From positions 8,882,356 to 8,946,355 of the forward strand of contig OZ022241.1 in the NCBI GenBank assembly GCA_963978895.1: a stretch of DNA of 64,000 bases, in the 5' to 3' direction. Below are positions 1-14,989 of this stretch, piece after piece. The DNA comes from Erpobdella octoculata (Eukaryota > Annelida > Clitellata > Hirudinida > Erpobdellidae). The position numbers and the translations under genes are program-made. The notes beneath the pieces were generated by a model. That model was not told where the DNA came from, made no database searches, and saw only the letters and a list, made by a program, of their open reading frames with translations. The stretch's first letter is position 1, and each line of letters opens with the position of its first letter.

Positions 1-3000
1 AATGTTAACTTGTTTTGGAATCTTATTTTTTTATAATTTATTAATAATATTGTTATTATTATATAATTATACTTATGATTATTATAGTTATTATTATTAT
101 CGTTGATGTTATTATTTAGTATATTAATAAATAAGAAAACGTTTCAGAATTTGCTTCATAAAATGTTATAGTTGAAGCAATTTATTTCGATTTGCATTTT
201 AATCTTCAAAAATTCTTAGCAGAAAAAAAACTAGACAAAAAAAAACTATGATATATAATAAATGAAAATAAGAACACTAGACCACTGAATGTGTGTGTTT
301 CCGCGTCTACTTAGCTCGTCGAGGTCGTTTGGATGGCGTCAGCTTCAAAACGGGGCAGTGATTTACGAGTGACCCCACCATGGGAGGCAGTCAATTACTC
401 AAATTGAAACGAAAAGCTCTCGTTACGCAATCTGATTTTATGACGTTTAATTCAATTGATAACCGCCTCCCCCTCACTGTTTCCCCTCCAACCCCAATCC
501 CGCTTACATCCCATTCCATTCCCTTCCACCCCCTTTCTATCCCAATCTCCATCTGCATCCCCTCCTCTATCTCGTTTTCTTAAGTTTCTACGCGAATATT
601 CTGTGATGGCGTCATTTGTATTTACGCGGCGTCCTGGAAATGTTTTCCAGGTGATTTATGTGCGTATTAGTTATTTCCAGGTAATTTTTTATTAATTCTA
701 ATTGTTATAAAGAAAACTTTTCTGTTGTTATTTCGAGACGTTTCAATATTTTTAGATTTGTATGTGCACCTGTGCATGTGCCTGTGTGTGTGGGTATGTG
801 TGTGTTTTTTTTAGGATTTGATGCAACGAGTGAATTTACTAATTTATTCAACTCGGGTGCAAGATACTAAATTTTAACGTGATGGAAAACAAACCCATCG
901 AATATATCAACATTGAACCATAATCTACATCGGCCAAGGTCACTAAACATCTGTCAATTTTGACGCCACATGGCAAATAACACCCCAGGATTCCATTACC
1001 TATCAACTCGGTAGGGCCATGGTCTGCCATCATTGTTATTATAAATGTTATTATTATTATCATAACAGAATATAACTTTTCTTCATTACTGTTTATTTCC
1101 GATTTATTCAAATTTGCTGACCTTTTGACCTATTGACTTATTGATTTACTGATTTACTTGGCTCTTATTTACATAAAATAATAGCTACAATCCAAACAAA
1201 AACTTTGTAAGCTTGTTGATATACAAAATATAAATATATAAATGGCATATTTTGAGTTCTAAATAATGACAGCCAAATAAATTCAGCTGAATCGAGTCGC
1301 CATTCCAATCCGTGTCGGAGTTGATCAACTGCATCGTAATTGCCAGGAAGTTTCAATGTCAAATATAATCGTTCTTGTGGTGGAGCTTAGAGCACCCCAC
1401 CCCACTAAGATGTGTCAAAAAATATTCCGCCTTTACAGTGGGACAAGACTGATTATGTTGATTATAACTGAGCTTTCTTAAAACGCCTTCATGGCAGTGA
1501 TCAACTTAAAGTAACACATTTGTCTAGCTGATGAGAAAGCAAAGCGAAGCTCGCCACAGCATCCCATACACGGTTTAGAGCAGCTCTCTTACTATATATA
1601 TAAAGTCCTCAATTTACTTTAGCTGAAAAACTTAGCTGACTAAGTGGAACATAACCAAATCTTAACGTATTAATTAATGAACGTTCCATAGACAAACATC
1701 CGTTCAGGAAGACCTTCTCGAAGATTCATACACTGTGCTTGACCATGGACTCCTAAATAAAAGCTATCTGGACACAAACCTGAATGGGTGAGAACCTAAT
1801 GAGTCGACTACATGAGGCGATTGTGTACAAGCATGCGAATGTAGCATACTAGCATGCATCGACGTATACTAGCTTATAAGCTGTGAGCCGCTTCAGCTTG
1901 TTGTTTATTATTTCATTGTCTCGAGCGCGTCGGGTCGTCGAATGGTTTTATTTTGACAAAGATTATATTCTGATTCCAGAGTTGAGATTTTTTGGATTTA
2001 TTCAGCAATTCAGTTTATTTACTACTACAAACTTTTTCATTGTTAACATTATATTCAGCATTTGGATACAAAACTAGCCACGGTAAAAACTAACAAGTCA
2101 ACGCTCGTATTACTTTTCATCATTTCACTCTTTTCTGCGTGATGAAGTTCATATTATGAGAAATGGAACCGTGCCAATCCAAGAATAATATAGAGTGTTA
2201 ACTTATTTCAGAAGTTGTTTTCTTCATTTCGTTATACACTATATCATTGAAGATATGAATTCATGAAGACACTCCAACATGAATTTTTATCGGCTAAGAA
2301 AGTATATTTCAATTCAGCTAAAGAAGAGATATATTTAACCATTTCAGTTGAAAACACAACATTCACCCGGCAATGTTCTGTCAATCAACTCATGGGGACA
2401 AACTGAAGATTAATATAATTGTTCCTGTGAACAAAAACCATCTTCCTCATTTTCTACCAGGGGTATGACTTAAAAAATATTTACAACAATTTTCAGTCAA
2501 AAATTGTTGTATCCAGAATTTTAAAGAAGCCTGCATCATGGTTCTAGAGCAGACTTTAGTGCAGTTCAACCATGAAGCACTTGGCGACAGAAATTCTAGC
2601 ATCGATTTTTTGCTATTCAACACATGTTTATTTATCCTTTACCTATCAGTTCTCTTCATGACCGCCAGAGACTCAGATCATCATCGACAAGAACAACTGT
2701 TTGTGCTGGTTTTGTGACGCTCAGTACTTGACGACAAAAATTTTAGCATTAGAACGATAGAAAGATTCGAGCTGTGTCCTTAAGTTCTCTAAAATTTTTT
2801 TATGACAACATTACCTTTAAAGAAGATACAATGTCAATTTTAGTTTCCAAAGAGCAATACAACACAAAAAATTTTATAGTTTAAAAACTTTTCATGGATG
2901 GACATTTGTTAGCCGATGAAGCTCGTTTAATATTATATCATGGGCAAAAAACATGGTATGGGAGCATTTATTTACCAACAAAGTCACATCGTTTGCAAGC

Positions 3001-3348
3001 CTTTCCACATTTTAATCAAAATATAAGTGGAGGAAATAACAAGAGAAGCAAACAAGAATAATAGAGCTGAAGAAGAAAAATAGATAAACTAATAAATTGC
3101 ACTTGACAACATTTTAGCTTAGATTATTTTGTGTTTTAAAATAAACTATTTGAGTGTTAATTGTCAAATAATAAATGTTTTATTTATGTGTTTCAGTTGT
3201 TCAAGTGTAAAATAATAAAAGTTTTCAAAGTTTTTATAACATGTAGCTCTCAAACGGCCAAGCGTAACGCGATACAATCGCCCCATGTGGTAGATAACGC
3301 CGTGGCAGATTTGTGTCCAGATAGCTTTTATTTAGGAGTCCATGGCTT
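1..3348. other. AT-rich intergenic DNA, no gene recognised
   Basis: Contains an ATT/TTA-rich start, a short pyrimidine patch (470-580) and a TG-rich stretch near 775-805. Short open frames have no recognisable domain. Confidence 0.6.
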
Positions 3349-3503
3349 GACGCAGTACATTACGCAGTGTATTACGCAGTACATTACGCAGTGCATTACG
3401 CAGTGCATGGCGTACCGCATGACGCAGTGCATTACGCAGTGCATTACGCAGTACATTACGCAGTACATTACGCAGTGCATGGCGTACCGCATGACGCAGT
3501 GCA
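3349..3503. repeat. 12-bp minisatellite with higher-order pattern
   Basis: Units of the type GCAGTGCATTAC/GCAGTACATTAC recur about 13 times. A variant GGCGTACCGCATGAC occurs twice, about 70 bp apart. The length is a multiple of 3, so several frames stay open artificially. Confidence 0.85.
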
Positions 3504-6500
3504 ACTACTAAACTACGTTTTTTCTGATAAAAACCCCAATTCAACCGTTAAGCAAATTCAGTATGATATTTGTTTGTACTCCAACAAAACTGAATATAAC
3601 CGAATTCAGACGCAATCAAAATACCGTAAAATCAAAAAATGGTTAAACTATAAATTTACTGACTTGACCAACATAATAATGAGAATCCCACGTGCGAAGG
3701 TTAAATTTAAACAACGTGAAAATGTTATCAAATGAAATAGAACCCAGTTAAAGTGCAGTAGGACCGCCTGAGTGGCAAGGCCGCAGTAGTGGCGAAGCAA
3801 GACAGACAGGGCTCGTGTCATTCGGGTGCGGAGTGTGTTCACAGGCCTCCCAGAGAAGCTCAAGATTTGCTGTAAGAGAATCGTCTGGTAAATATTGACA
3901 GGAAAACAAGAAGTGTTTACCCTCCATTCAATTGGCTGGAATGCAAATTTTTAATTGGTCAAACAAATCGATCGTTTTAAATTATTTTATGAAACCGAAA
4001 CGGCACTCGAGATTATTCTGTGAAACAGCACTGAACATTATTTTATTTCCAGTTTAATCATTAATTAGAAAACAAAACAATAAAATCTGATTACTGTTGG
4101 ATAATTGATTGTTTTAAGCAATTTTTATGGAAACTTTATTTTTCATTTTACTTTCTCGACATTATAGCTGTTTTCACTTCACCGTGTTTTCAAACAACTG
4201 CTAAGTAGACAAGCTTTTATCGATTGCCGATGAGTTATGAGAGATCTTCAAACGAGATCGTTTTCATTCGTATTTGTTTTGATTTTATTGAAGAAAATGG
4301 CAGGCCGGTTCGCATCACATCGGTGGGTCAGAAACGAGACGAAGTAGTGATCTGTCGACCTCTGACCTCTGACCTATCTCATTGGAGTCACGATTGTTAT
4401 ACAACTTCAATAAAGATATGTTGTTGATGAAGATAAAGATTTAAATTAAACATTGAAAGCATTGAAAGCATTGAGGACATTGAAAGCATTGCACAAGACT
4501 GACATTCTGAGAGTTTCGTTTCCTTATGAGTTCAGTCTTAATCAGTGGTAATTTTTTGAATTTTCAAGCCACGAGCACCACAACGAGATATTAACATAAA
4601 CAACGTCAACAATAAGAATGACACGGATTTATTCGAAAACCTAATACATGAATTACTTAAAATGTATTAAAATCGAGTTCAAAAATAATTAACTGGTAGT
4701 TTTTTAATTATTACTAACGTATTAGCACAAAATAATTTTCTCATTACCCTAGAATTACTGTAACTAAATGCTTTACAACCGTAAGATAACGACAGCAATA
4801 TATACCGCGGTAGGTATTTCCATTCAATTATTACCAGATGTCATTTATAAGATTAATGACATTTTTTATTTATAGGTACCATTTGAATTTTGGCAATCTG
4901 TCACAGATCAAAGAAATATATCATAATCCTCGAATACGCTGACAATACAATAAATGGATCAATTGCAGCCACAGAAAAGCCTGCAGTGGTATTTGATAGA
5001 GTGAAGACTTTGATTGACTGATTGATTGATCGAATTATTATCATCTAGTCATATGCCATAAAATGAATACAAAATGGATGTAATAAATAAATGTTTGGTT
5101 GACAAAACTGATTATGATTCATTCGCTATATGGAGCTTTTTACGGTTAGTATAGTACCAATGTTTTAAAACTATCCACTAGGTCTCAGAACCGTCATCTA
5201 CCAAAGCTTTTGATAGTTTAATAAATAATTTCTTTAACAATAGTTTTTAATTCCTTATGGGATAAAATGCAATTAATTATGTTGTTCTATAAATAACAGT
5301 CAGAATATTGTGTGCAAATAATGTTGTCACACACTCTCTGGTCTCACCGCTCCTGAAAAACACTCCAAACTGAAATTTTAAAAATGTATAATATTATATA
5401 ACTTTTTTAAACTATGAACCATTTTTATTGAAAAGTGTGCTGTTTGGGAAAGAAGGGTTTCATGCAAGTAACCGAAGTAAGGCTTGAATCCATCCACTTG
5501 AATATCGCACATCAATCAGGTGGCCTATCATCTTTTACAGTCAGTTTACGAGTCTACTGAGAGCTATAAAATAAAATTTATAAATATATAGCAACGTTTG
5601 GAGCCACCCATTTATGACGTCAATAAGGAGAGAGAAAGATGGAGAGAGAGAGAGAGAGAGAGAGATGGAATCAGGCTAAAGTAGGCGCATGTGAACGGAC
5701 AGAGAAAGGAAGAGGAGTTATCGACACGTTGACGTCCACATCAACAGAATCTAAGAATTCAAATTTTAAAAAAATGTTTTACAAGGTTAAAAAATAAGTT
5801 AATATAATAACAAATATTTCTGTAAATTTTAATAATTAAACTACAACCTTATTTAAATCGGATTTCAATTTTTTGGGGGCTTTTCATTTAAGACGCCGAC
5901 ACGGGTAGGGAGGGTTACTGTATTGGCTCGTTCAGGAAATAGATGTGCGTGTACTTCATGTCAGAGGCGTATGGAATGGACAACCACGTGAATGGGTGGA
6001 AGTCATGTTGGTGGGGTCAGATGTATGGGGGTGCAAAAATCAACACTTTATGTGGATTTAATACATGGAGGGCCACATATATGCTTGCATGTATGCTTGC
6101 ATGTTTGGCGTTGTTTATAACGTTTTTCCTTTGTTTAGATTGAAGATAAAATTTGAGTTATTTTATGTTTCAACTCTTGGCAAGAATATATAATAAATTT
6201 TAGATTTGTCATCAATAAAATTTGAAGCAAAATATTTTGTAAAAACATTTCAAAGTAAGATGAATATAAGGTCATTATTTTTAGTAATTCAGATTATAGA
6301 TTAATAAATCAAAAATAACCGGCATTTGTAATGCAAAAAATAAAAATAAAAACTGAATAAGAACATCCAAGCAAAGATGAATGATCAGTTTTTTGATGGC
6401 AGTAGAATTTTTAATTTGTTTGACATCGGAAAAGACACGCACAGAATTCCAGTTCCTAGTCATTGAATGGAAGCGATTTAAAGAAAAAAACACCATTGTC

Positions 6501-6787
6501 AGAATTGAATGGAAACTGGTTTCCAATTCTCCCAAAGGATGAAGGTGGCAACTTGAGATATTACATCTCTCTCTAGCAGTTGAGCGATGGCTTTCAATAT
6601 GTTGATTCATGCGAGCAAATTCTTCACGAGCTCGAGAAGAGTTGTCGGCGGCATGTTCCGTCTTGCGTGACCACTCAATGATGGACAAACACTACCTCAA
6701 TCAATCCATGCCCCAGCTACTGGAAAGTCATTCTCTTCCACAAACAATATTTTCTTCTAGATGTTTCTACGAGCTTGAAGAAGAGCT
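3504..6787. other. AT-rich intergenic DNA, no gene recognised
   Basis: Short 9-10 bp tandem repeats of GCATTGAAA type at 4450-4495 and a (GA)n run at 5640-5665. Nothing else resolved. Confidence 0.6.
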
Positions 6788-7110
6788 CAGTAGCGTAGCG
6801 AAAGGGGGGCAGAGAGGGGCAACTGCCTCCGGGCGCAAGGCTTTGGGGGCGCCAAAAAACAAAAGGAAGACAACAATTTCATCAAATTTCAGTCATTTTT
6901 GAACATTTAAAATGAAGAAATTGTATTTTTGCACTATTTCACACAAGTGATTTCTAAAATATTCTTGAGAAGGGGGCTCACCGAGCCCCAGATACACTCG
7001 GGCGCATTTGATTTCCCCGGTTAGGTCGTCCAATTGGGAATACATTAGAAGATGGGGGCGCATTTTTTATACCTTGCCTTCGGGCACCAGATACCCTCGC
7101 TACGCCACTG
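6788..7110. mobile_element. 323-bp hAT-like MITE
   Basis: Ends CAGTAGCGTAGCGA and, inverted, CAGTGGCGTAGCGA match at 13 of 14 bases. Flanks GAAGAGCT (6780-6787) and TAAGGGCT (7111-7118) match at 6 of 8. G-rich and C-rich subterminal tracts flank an AT-rich centre. No coding capacity. Confidence 0.75.
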
Positions 7111-7118
7111 TAAGGGCT

Positions 7119-8243
<1,125 letters not shown>

Positions 8244-8299
8244 CTTATTTTGGCAAAATCCTGTTAGCTCAGCGAAAATAAAGATTTCAATAAGTGACG

Positions 8300-8560
8300 A
8301 TTTTTACACACCTTTACTTAACTTAACTTCTCTGTCTGTCTGTTTTTCTGTCTATCTGTCTATCTGTCTATCCGTCTGTCTGTCTATCTGTTTGTCGTCA
8401 AATTTTGCAATCGATTTTAAACTAACTTCCCGATAAGCTAGAGACTTAAAAATTTAAACATGCATCTGAACTGATTAACAATACATTCTATCAAATTTTC
8501 GGATCAATTGGACAAAATTTAATTAAATTTGTGATATTTTCGTCGAACTATCTATTGTCT
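8300..8560 (+). repeat. (TCTG)n-linked dispersed repeat, copy 1
   Basis: ACTTAACTTC, then (TCTG/TCTA)n at 8331-8396, then a tail with CAAATTTTGCAATCGATTTT and GCTAGAGACTTAAAAATTT. The same order occurs at 16430-16640, 50110-50245 and, inverted, 17935-18085. Confidence 0.65.
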
Positions 8561-9642
8561 ATGCTAATATGCTCGTTGTTTATGTAACAGAATGTGGCTA
8601 CACAATCGATTATATAAAAGTGTGTTTTAAAAAACTTTGTTTTTTGATTCGCTTGTTTATACTTACGTACTATCTATTATTAACTATCAACTTAAAAAGA
8701 ACACAATCTTGTGAGTTAGTAATTTACCAGTTGACTAAATAAGGATTAAAAATGGTCATTTAATTGCAGTTGCTGTAACAACAGTATTTCGCTTAATTAT
8801 TGATTTTGAATATTTAAAAACTCTTCTGTAGTTGTGAATTAATAGAACTGAGATGCATCGCGTTGAATTTACAATATCAAACTCTCCGCTGACCAGCATT
8901 GTAGCTATTTCATAATCTTTCACATCAGGATTGATGGTCGTGAAAGGTTGAAGTATATCTAAAGCCATAAATGCTGCATGATTTGTTGTGATACAAACTC
9001 ACAACTGTTAGTTTTTTATCCGATTAACCTGATAATGGACTCTAAGAGACTGAAAAGTATGTCTGAAATGAGGTATTGACCGGAAAATAACAAAGACAGC
9101 TGATAATTATCTCTGAGCTGGAACTTTGTTAGATGATGCTGAATAAAGTAAATAAAGTCATTCCTAACCAACATTAAAACAGATGCAATAAAATATACAA
9201 TATACATCTATTTCTTTCTCAAGTCTGAACCTATGAATGGAATTTGAATGTTAACCAAAATCCCCGAAACAACCTCATGCTTGGTCCACTGTTTGGTCCT
9301 ATCAGTGTTTCAAATAACTGTACAATAATTATTAGTTATATTATGTAATTTCTAAATACCTGAGTTCCATTCCCGAATAAAATTACACACAGCAGTTTCT
9401 AGTCTTTTCAATTTCACTTAGCAATTTTGGGACTCACAGCAGTTTGATCTCTAAATATCAAAACTGCAAGACAATAATATCGTTTTTTTACATTAATACA
9501 AGAAACTTCAAGGTAATTGAGCTATCAGTAAAAATGATTATAATGAAATAAAAATGTACGCAATTACTTTTCTTCTTAAAAAACAATAGTGGAGAGTAGG
9601 AACTTAACAATGTTGAACTTTTTCTTAGTCTATACTTTGAGT

Positions 9643-9645
<3 letters not shown>

Positions 9646-9715
<70 letters not shown>
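9646..9715. repeat. (TA)n microsatellite, about 70 bp
   Basis: Pure alternating TA, followed by a short inverted repeat. A short (TATG)n run follows at 9853-9880. Confidence 0.97.
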
Positions 9716-9716
<1 letters not shown>

Positions 9717-9719
<3 letters not shown>

Positions 9720-9768
9720 CAAATAATTAATATACATATTTATGTATATGTATATTAATTATTTGTAT
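9717..9768. repeat. 22-bp inverted repeat bordering a (TA)n array
   Basis: Arms 9717-9738 and 9747-9768 are reverse complements around an 8-base loop. It directly follows (TA)n at 9646-9715. Confidence 0.75.
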
Positions 9769-11055
9769 ACATATATTCTTGATTAGAGAAGGAATCGAAT
9801 CCAGGCTGTCGCGTTGCTGATGACAGTCCACAGTTCAATTCCTTCTTGAATCGTATGTATGTATGTATGTATGTATGTATGTGTGTGTATGCTCGTAAGA
9901 GAGTAGGTGTGTGTGCAGGAGACAGGTCGTAATTTAACTTTACGATTCTCATTAATGTCCATCTCGGAGCAGTACGGATAGAAAAAGAGACTTGAAAACA
10001 TGCCGATTGCATACATTCGAGCAGTCCAACATGACTGGGTCGGTGATTTTTTAATTATTTACAGAAAATAATGATTGAGTCACAGCGGGGGAGCCAAGCG
10101 TTGAGTCTCCCGCGGTCTTCTTGCTTCTTCGCATGAACAGAATTTAAGGTCTCCTCCTTGCTTCTCCTCAATTGCCGAAACTCGCCGTAAATTTCAAGAA
10201 AAACTTAAGAAACTTTCAAAGGAAAAAACCGTTTGTTTGTTTGTTTCTTCGTTCATCTGTTTGCTTGCTGGTTTGCTTACTTGTCTTTTTTATATGCTTA
10301 TTTCTTAGTTGGCTTGTTTGTTTGAATGTTTATGTATTTATTAGTTAATTTACTTGTCTGTTTGTCTGTTTGTTTGTTGGTTTCCTAGATGGCGTGTTTG
10401 CGTGCGTTTGTTTGATAATATTTCAGTCTGTCTGTATTTACTCGGCGTATCATCATTTCCATCCTTAATAAACATCGACAGCGAAAGAACAAGTGAATCA
10501 TTATTTCTGCTTAAAATGTTTTCGAAAATTATGAGGAAGATCTGCAGATCATCGGGTCACGTGAATCGCCATTTTATATTGTTTGCTTCCAAATTTCCAA
10601 CGCTTCGTTAGTTGATCGCTGGATTTTTTGCTACTTTTTATGAGACCTATTTTCCAAGAAATTTTCATAATATTTCATCTCTCGATCGTACAAGCCTTCT
10701 TGTACATAATAATGTACATGTTGTCCGTGTTGTCTATTGTTGTCCTCAACAGCTTCCGTTATGCGCTGTTGTACTGCATACGGTTCTGCTCGAGGGGGTC
10801 CTTTTCTTTCCCGGGCATTTCCGGACCGATCCACTGACAAATTACACTCGTCTTTTTCCTTCAACGTTGGTGAATGTTACAACGGCTGGTTGAGGCGACT
10901 CCAAATGGAAGAGGCAGCCAAGTGGAGGAACAATTAAGCAGCGTTAATCGTAAATGAATCGTAAAGAAGAGCTTCATGGTTGTAATTTTTTTTTACAACA
11001 CCGAATTGACATTATTCAAATTTTATTTTTGACGAAAACTCGTTTAGCACATCTT

Positions 11056-11144
<89 letters not shown>

Positions 11145-11148
11145 TTAT
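11056..11148. repeat. (TC)n microsatellite
   Basis: About 46 TC units with two TTTC interruptions. Confidence 0.97.
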
Positions 11149-11505
11149 TTTTCCAGCTTCCATACTAGTCCACTAACTGCACCTTTTAGAAATATTTTTA
11201 AGTTAATTTGTATCGATTTAATATCAGTTATATCGTTAGAGAAATTACAAACATGAATATCACGAAAAGAAGATTCCGAGATTAAACAACGCTTACTTAT
11301 TTCCCGGAGTTATTCCACTATTCCCGTATTTAATCCCCCAACATGAAATCACTTAAAAACAAAAAAAAACATTTACAAATCGTTGAAGCAACGAGAAACT
11401 CTGCACTCAGAAGAGAAAAGCTTTTGCGATGATTTCCAGGCCCAGGCACGCCTGCTCTGACCCCGAGAGTTCTTTGCAGGAAATGGAACAGAAGGTGGCT
11501 AGGGT

Positions 11506-11544
11506 ATGGTGATGATAGTTGCGATGGTAGTGATGACGGTGATG

Positions 11545-11576
<32 letters not shown>

Positions 11577-11611
11577 GATGATGATGATGGTGATAATGAT
11601 GGTGACGACGG

Positions 11612-11698
<87 letters not shown>

Positions 11699-11705
11699 CG
11701 ATGAT

Positions 11706-11794
<89 letters not shown>

Positions 11795-11880
11795 TGATGA
11801 TGATGATGATGATGATTATGATGATGATGATGATGACGATGGCTGCAATGATGACGACGACGACGATGGCTACAATCATG
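11506..11880. repeat. Composite (GAT)n/(GACGAT)n microsatellite
   Basis: Roughly 370 bp of trinucleotide repeat. The central block at about 11697-11792 is a regular 6-bp GACGAT repeat flanked by pure GAT. It produces spurious poly-His, poly-Ile and poly-Met frames. Confidence 0.97.
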
Positions 11881-12407
11881 ATGGCGACGACTACGATGAA
11901 ATCTGTTTAGTCTAGTGAAAATAAAGTAGTTCTTGTGAAATCGGACTTCAATGGCTATAAAGATCTTTTCCAATGAATACCAAATGAAGACTATGAGTTA
12001 GCTCCTCCATTAGCATAATCGTTTATTTGACTTGCCACGGAGTTCTCCATCGTCTTCAACCACTAACTATGCAAATATTTCATTAACCCACCCGCTCTCA
12101 ACTCCCCCCTCACGAGCTTCCTCCCCCTCTCCCACCCCTCTCAAGCGGAACTTTCGGAAAAGTACATTAAACAGATTTCAATTGTTGAACAGTCTCTAAT
12201 TTGTTGCTCCAATTTTTCACCGGCACGGCACAAGAGAATTTAATATAAATCAACCGGGTTGTCGACCCCGGGCCGGTTCTACTGAAAATAAATCAAAATA
12301 CAATCATTCGCCATTGTTGGCTCCTGAGCGAGTGACGGAAGTGAGGATGAATCTTTTATGACGCAACGTCAGAGTTATTGCATTGTTTGCCCAGGCAGGG
12401 CAGGAGT

Positions 12408-12447
12408 AGGAGTGGGGGTGGGGGTGGGAGTGGGGGTGGGGGTGGGG
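12408..12447 (+). repeat. G-run repeat with quadruplex potential
   Basis: Six G-runs of 3-5 bases separated by single T or AGT spacers within 40 bp, a classic G-quadruplex-forming pattern on the plus strand. Confidence 0.75.
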
Positions 12448-12479
12448 ACAACAGAAAATGTTATAAATTCGATTGCGAC

Positions 12480-13150
12480 ATGTTGTGTATTTATGTGGTT
12501 CTTTTTATTCCCACAAATCTGTCACAATTTTTAAAAACGTCCACTAGGTGTGTGTGTGTACGTGTGTGTGTGTGTGTGTGTGTGTGAAAGAGAGCAATAA
12601 AAAGAGAGGATGTGTGCGTGTTATCAATATCTAGAATTATGTGTTGTGCGAATGTTTGTATTTATAAGGTTATTTTTTACAACACAAATCTGTCACAATT
12701 CCTTAAAAACGTGCGCCGCGCTTTGTGTATCTGTGTGTTTGTGTATCCGTGTGTTTGTGTATCTGTGTGCATGTGTATGCACGTGTAGTCTATATCAGAG
12801 ATCTGTAAGGGCCTGGCCAGTCCTCTATTTTAAGGTTATCTAAACAAACCGGGCCGAATTCAGAACTGGCCGGTCCAAGGTTTTTGCGTCAAGTATAGGA
12901 GTTTTAGGCCGGAAAAAATGGGCCGAAACGGACCGTGCCTGTAATTTTGACCTCTTAAACGGACCGGGCTAGGACGGGCGGAGTTGCTGACAATCCGGGC
13001 CCTAAAAAATTGGTTCGTGCGTGTTTGATATTTAGAATTCCAAATTGTTGGTGCGTATGTGTGTGTGTAATATATTTTTGTCTTAAAACAAACCTGTCAC
13101 AACCCTTTAAAAATTTGCAGCGAAACTTGTGTGGATATATCTATAAGCAT
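12480..13150. repeat. Three degenerate copies of a TG-rich unit, one split by a GC-rich insert
   Basis: The core ACAAATCTGTCACAA followed by AAAAACGT recurs at about 12514, 12683 and 13090 (diverged), each followed by (TG)n-rich sequence. Between the second and third copies lies a GGCC-rich stretch (about 12800-13010) that looks like an inserted small element with AGGGCC(T/C)GG ends. Confidence 0.6.
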
Positions 13151-13727
13151 TTGCATGGTGTTGGTGTCTGTGTGTGTATGTGTGATGGGATGTAATGTAG
13201 TGGAGTGGAATGTAATTTTACTTTAGTACAGCTCAAGGATTGGAGTTTAAGTGACATTATATTACCTTATCGGTGGCTGGCATTTCAACCAGACCGCTCC
13301 GATTGGCCAGCTGTATGAAATTTCAATTTTATGTTTAAGATTTATCTTTTTTAGTCAGTAGCCGAGCCATTTCGTGGAGAAAGTATCTTCCATCGGTGGT
13401 GGAGGTCATTAGAAGGTCGCTTGTTTAGCTGATTTGTGAAACTATTTGTTTGTCGGTTAAACAAATTTAATGAAATTTTATACTTTTTAGCCGGATACGA
13501 GTCGTTGACATTTTATGGAAATAATAAAATGTTATTCATTGTTATTTGGCTCGTCAAACGAATTAATATAAAAAGAGAAGAAACAGGTGGAGTTATTGTA
13601 AACTTTCCCGTCTCAAATTTCTGATTTTTTTTTCAATCGGAAAATCATTTAAAATTCATCATAAGGTATTTTCCGGTTGTTCACGATAGATTTTATGCGC
13701 GATGAAAACTGCAGGAATTTCACTCTT

Positions 13728-13918
13728 ATGCAAGTTCACTCCAATGCAAGTTCACTCCAATGCAAGTTCACTCCAATCCAATACAAGTTCACTGCCATGC
13801 AAGTTCACTCCCATGCAAGTTCACTCCAATGCAAGTTCACTCCCATGCAAGTTCACTCCCATGCAAATTCACTCCCATGCAAGTTCACTTTCATGCAAAT
13901 TCACTCCCATGCAATTTC
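13728..13918. repeat. 15-bp minisatellite, about 12-13 units
   Basis: Unit CCATGCAAGTTCACT with CCAATG, TTATG and AAATTCACT variants. The 15-bp period keeps all three forward frames open, which explains the predicted peptides here. Confidence 0.92.
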
Positions 13919-14989
13919 TACCTTCAATCACATACACAATGCCAATAAGATGCAATTTCCGTGTGGCTAAATTTTTTTCTCAATTACTGAAACAGAAAAT
14001 CGGCAAAACAAAAAGAAAATAAAACAAAAAACTCGGGTAACACCGGGTAATTCTGTTAGTAATTATATTTCAGAAGAAAATCTGTAATATTATTGTTATT
14101 ATCAAATTTAAATCTATATTATTATCAAATATAAACAAAATGTAAACTATTGTTATTTATATATAATTTAGATTATTATTTTTATTAAATGAAATGAAAA
14201 TGAAATCATCAGCTTTCTGTGCTGACAAACTTTTAGAGTTAAACGAGCGAAAAAATCTTATTTAAAAAGCTCTTTTAATCCCATGAGCGAGCGTTAAAAC
14301 GCAAATTACGCAGGCGTTAAGTTGCCCATCAAAGAGGAATTTGAAGGCATTTGAGTCGCTTTTACGTTTCACTACAGTAACCATTATGACGTTGTTTTCG
14401 AGAATTATCCAAATATTTTGTTTTATTTTTAAAGTATTTATTTAAAAAAACATCTAAAAGAAGCACCGACCTCGGAGAGAGACAGTGGTCACGTGTGTGA
14501 GTGGGCAGATGATGAACAGACGAAGAAGAAAGAGGAGGAGAGAAAGACAGACACCTTCATCGGCGAATTGAAAGTTCATCTGGATGAGTACAAAGCAGAC
14601 GGTGCTGATGATGATGATCCTAAGAAATTCCTCTCTTTCGTCTCTTCTTATCTTCTTCTTCTACTAGTGACAAGCAATAATGACAAAACGATGGAAGTCT
14701 GGATCCTGTCGAATTGTCGAGGAGGAAATTCCACATCCGATAAACGACTCCTCAACGAGCAAAGAAAAAATTTAATTAATTCCCTCGTGGAAATGCTCGA
14801 TCTTTTAAAACTACTTATTCAGAGAGGGAGCTGGCCAGCTAAAGAGGATTTGTCATAGAACGTTGGCATTTCATCCTTTCCCGTTTCCCTCCATCTATCC
14901 CATGGGCTTGCTATTTCATGTTTGTCTGGAGCCGCTAATCCAGCGGTAAATTAAGACGGTTTAGAGAGTACGTCCGCTAAGTTATTCTA

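Larger units (their letters stand above)
8561..11055. other. Intergenic DNA, no gene recognised
   Basis: Apart from the (TA)n/(TATG)n and inverted repeat near 9.6-9.9 kb, there is a GTTTGTTT-rich stretch at 10230-10390. A slightly GC-richer patch at 10700-10930 has short frames on both strands but no recognised product. Confidence 0.55.
11881..14489. other. Intergenic DNA with repeats listed separately
   Basis: Outside the G-run, TG-unit and 15-bp arrays, nothing gene-like is recognised. 13160-13720 and 13920-14480 are plain AT-rich DNA. Confidence 0.55.

Noticed and set aside
3161..3735. Repetitive peptides over the 12-bp array
   Set aside because: The period is a multiple of three, so the frames stay open by arithmetic and exist on both strands.
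3750..3860. Possible tRNA or SINE at ACCGCCTGAGTGGCAAGG
   Set aside because: Only an A-box-like match; no B box at the right distance.
11407..11973. 188-codon histidine-rich frame
   Set aside because: Produced by the GAT/GAC microsatellite read on the minus strand. Flanking codons show no conserved domain or splice context.
13677..14022. HSHASSLPCKFTPMQ-type repeat peptide
   Set aside because: Open in three forward frames because the repeat is 15 bp long. No start or splice context.
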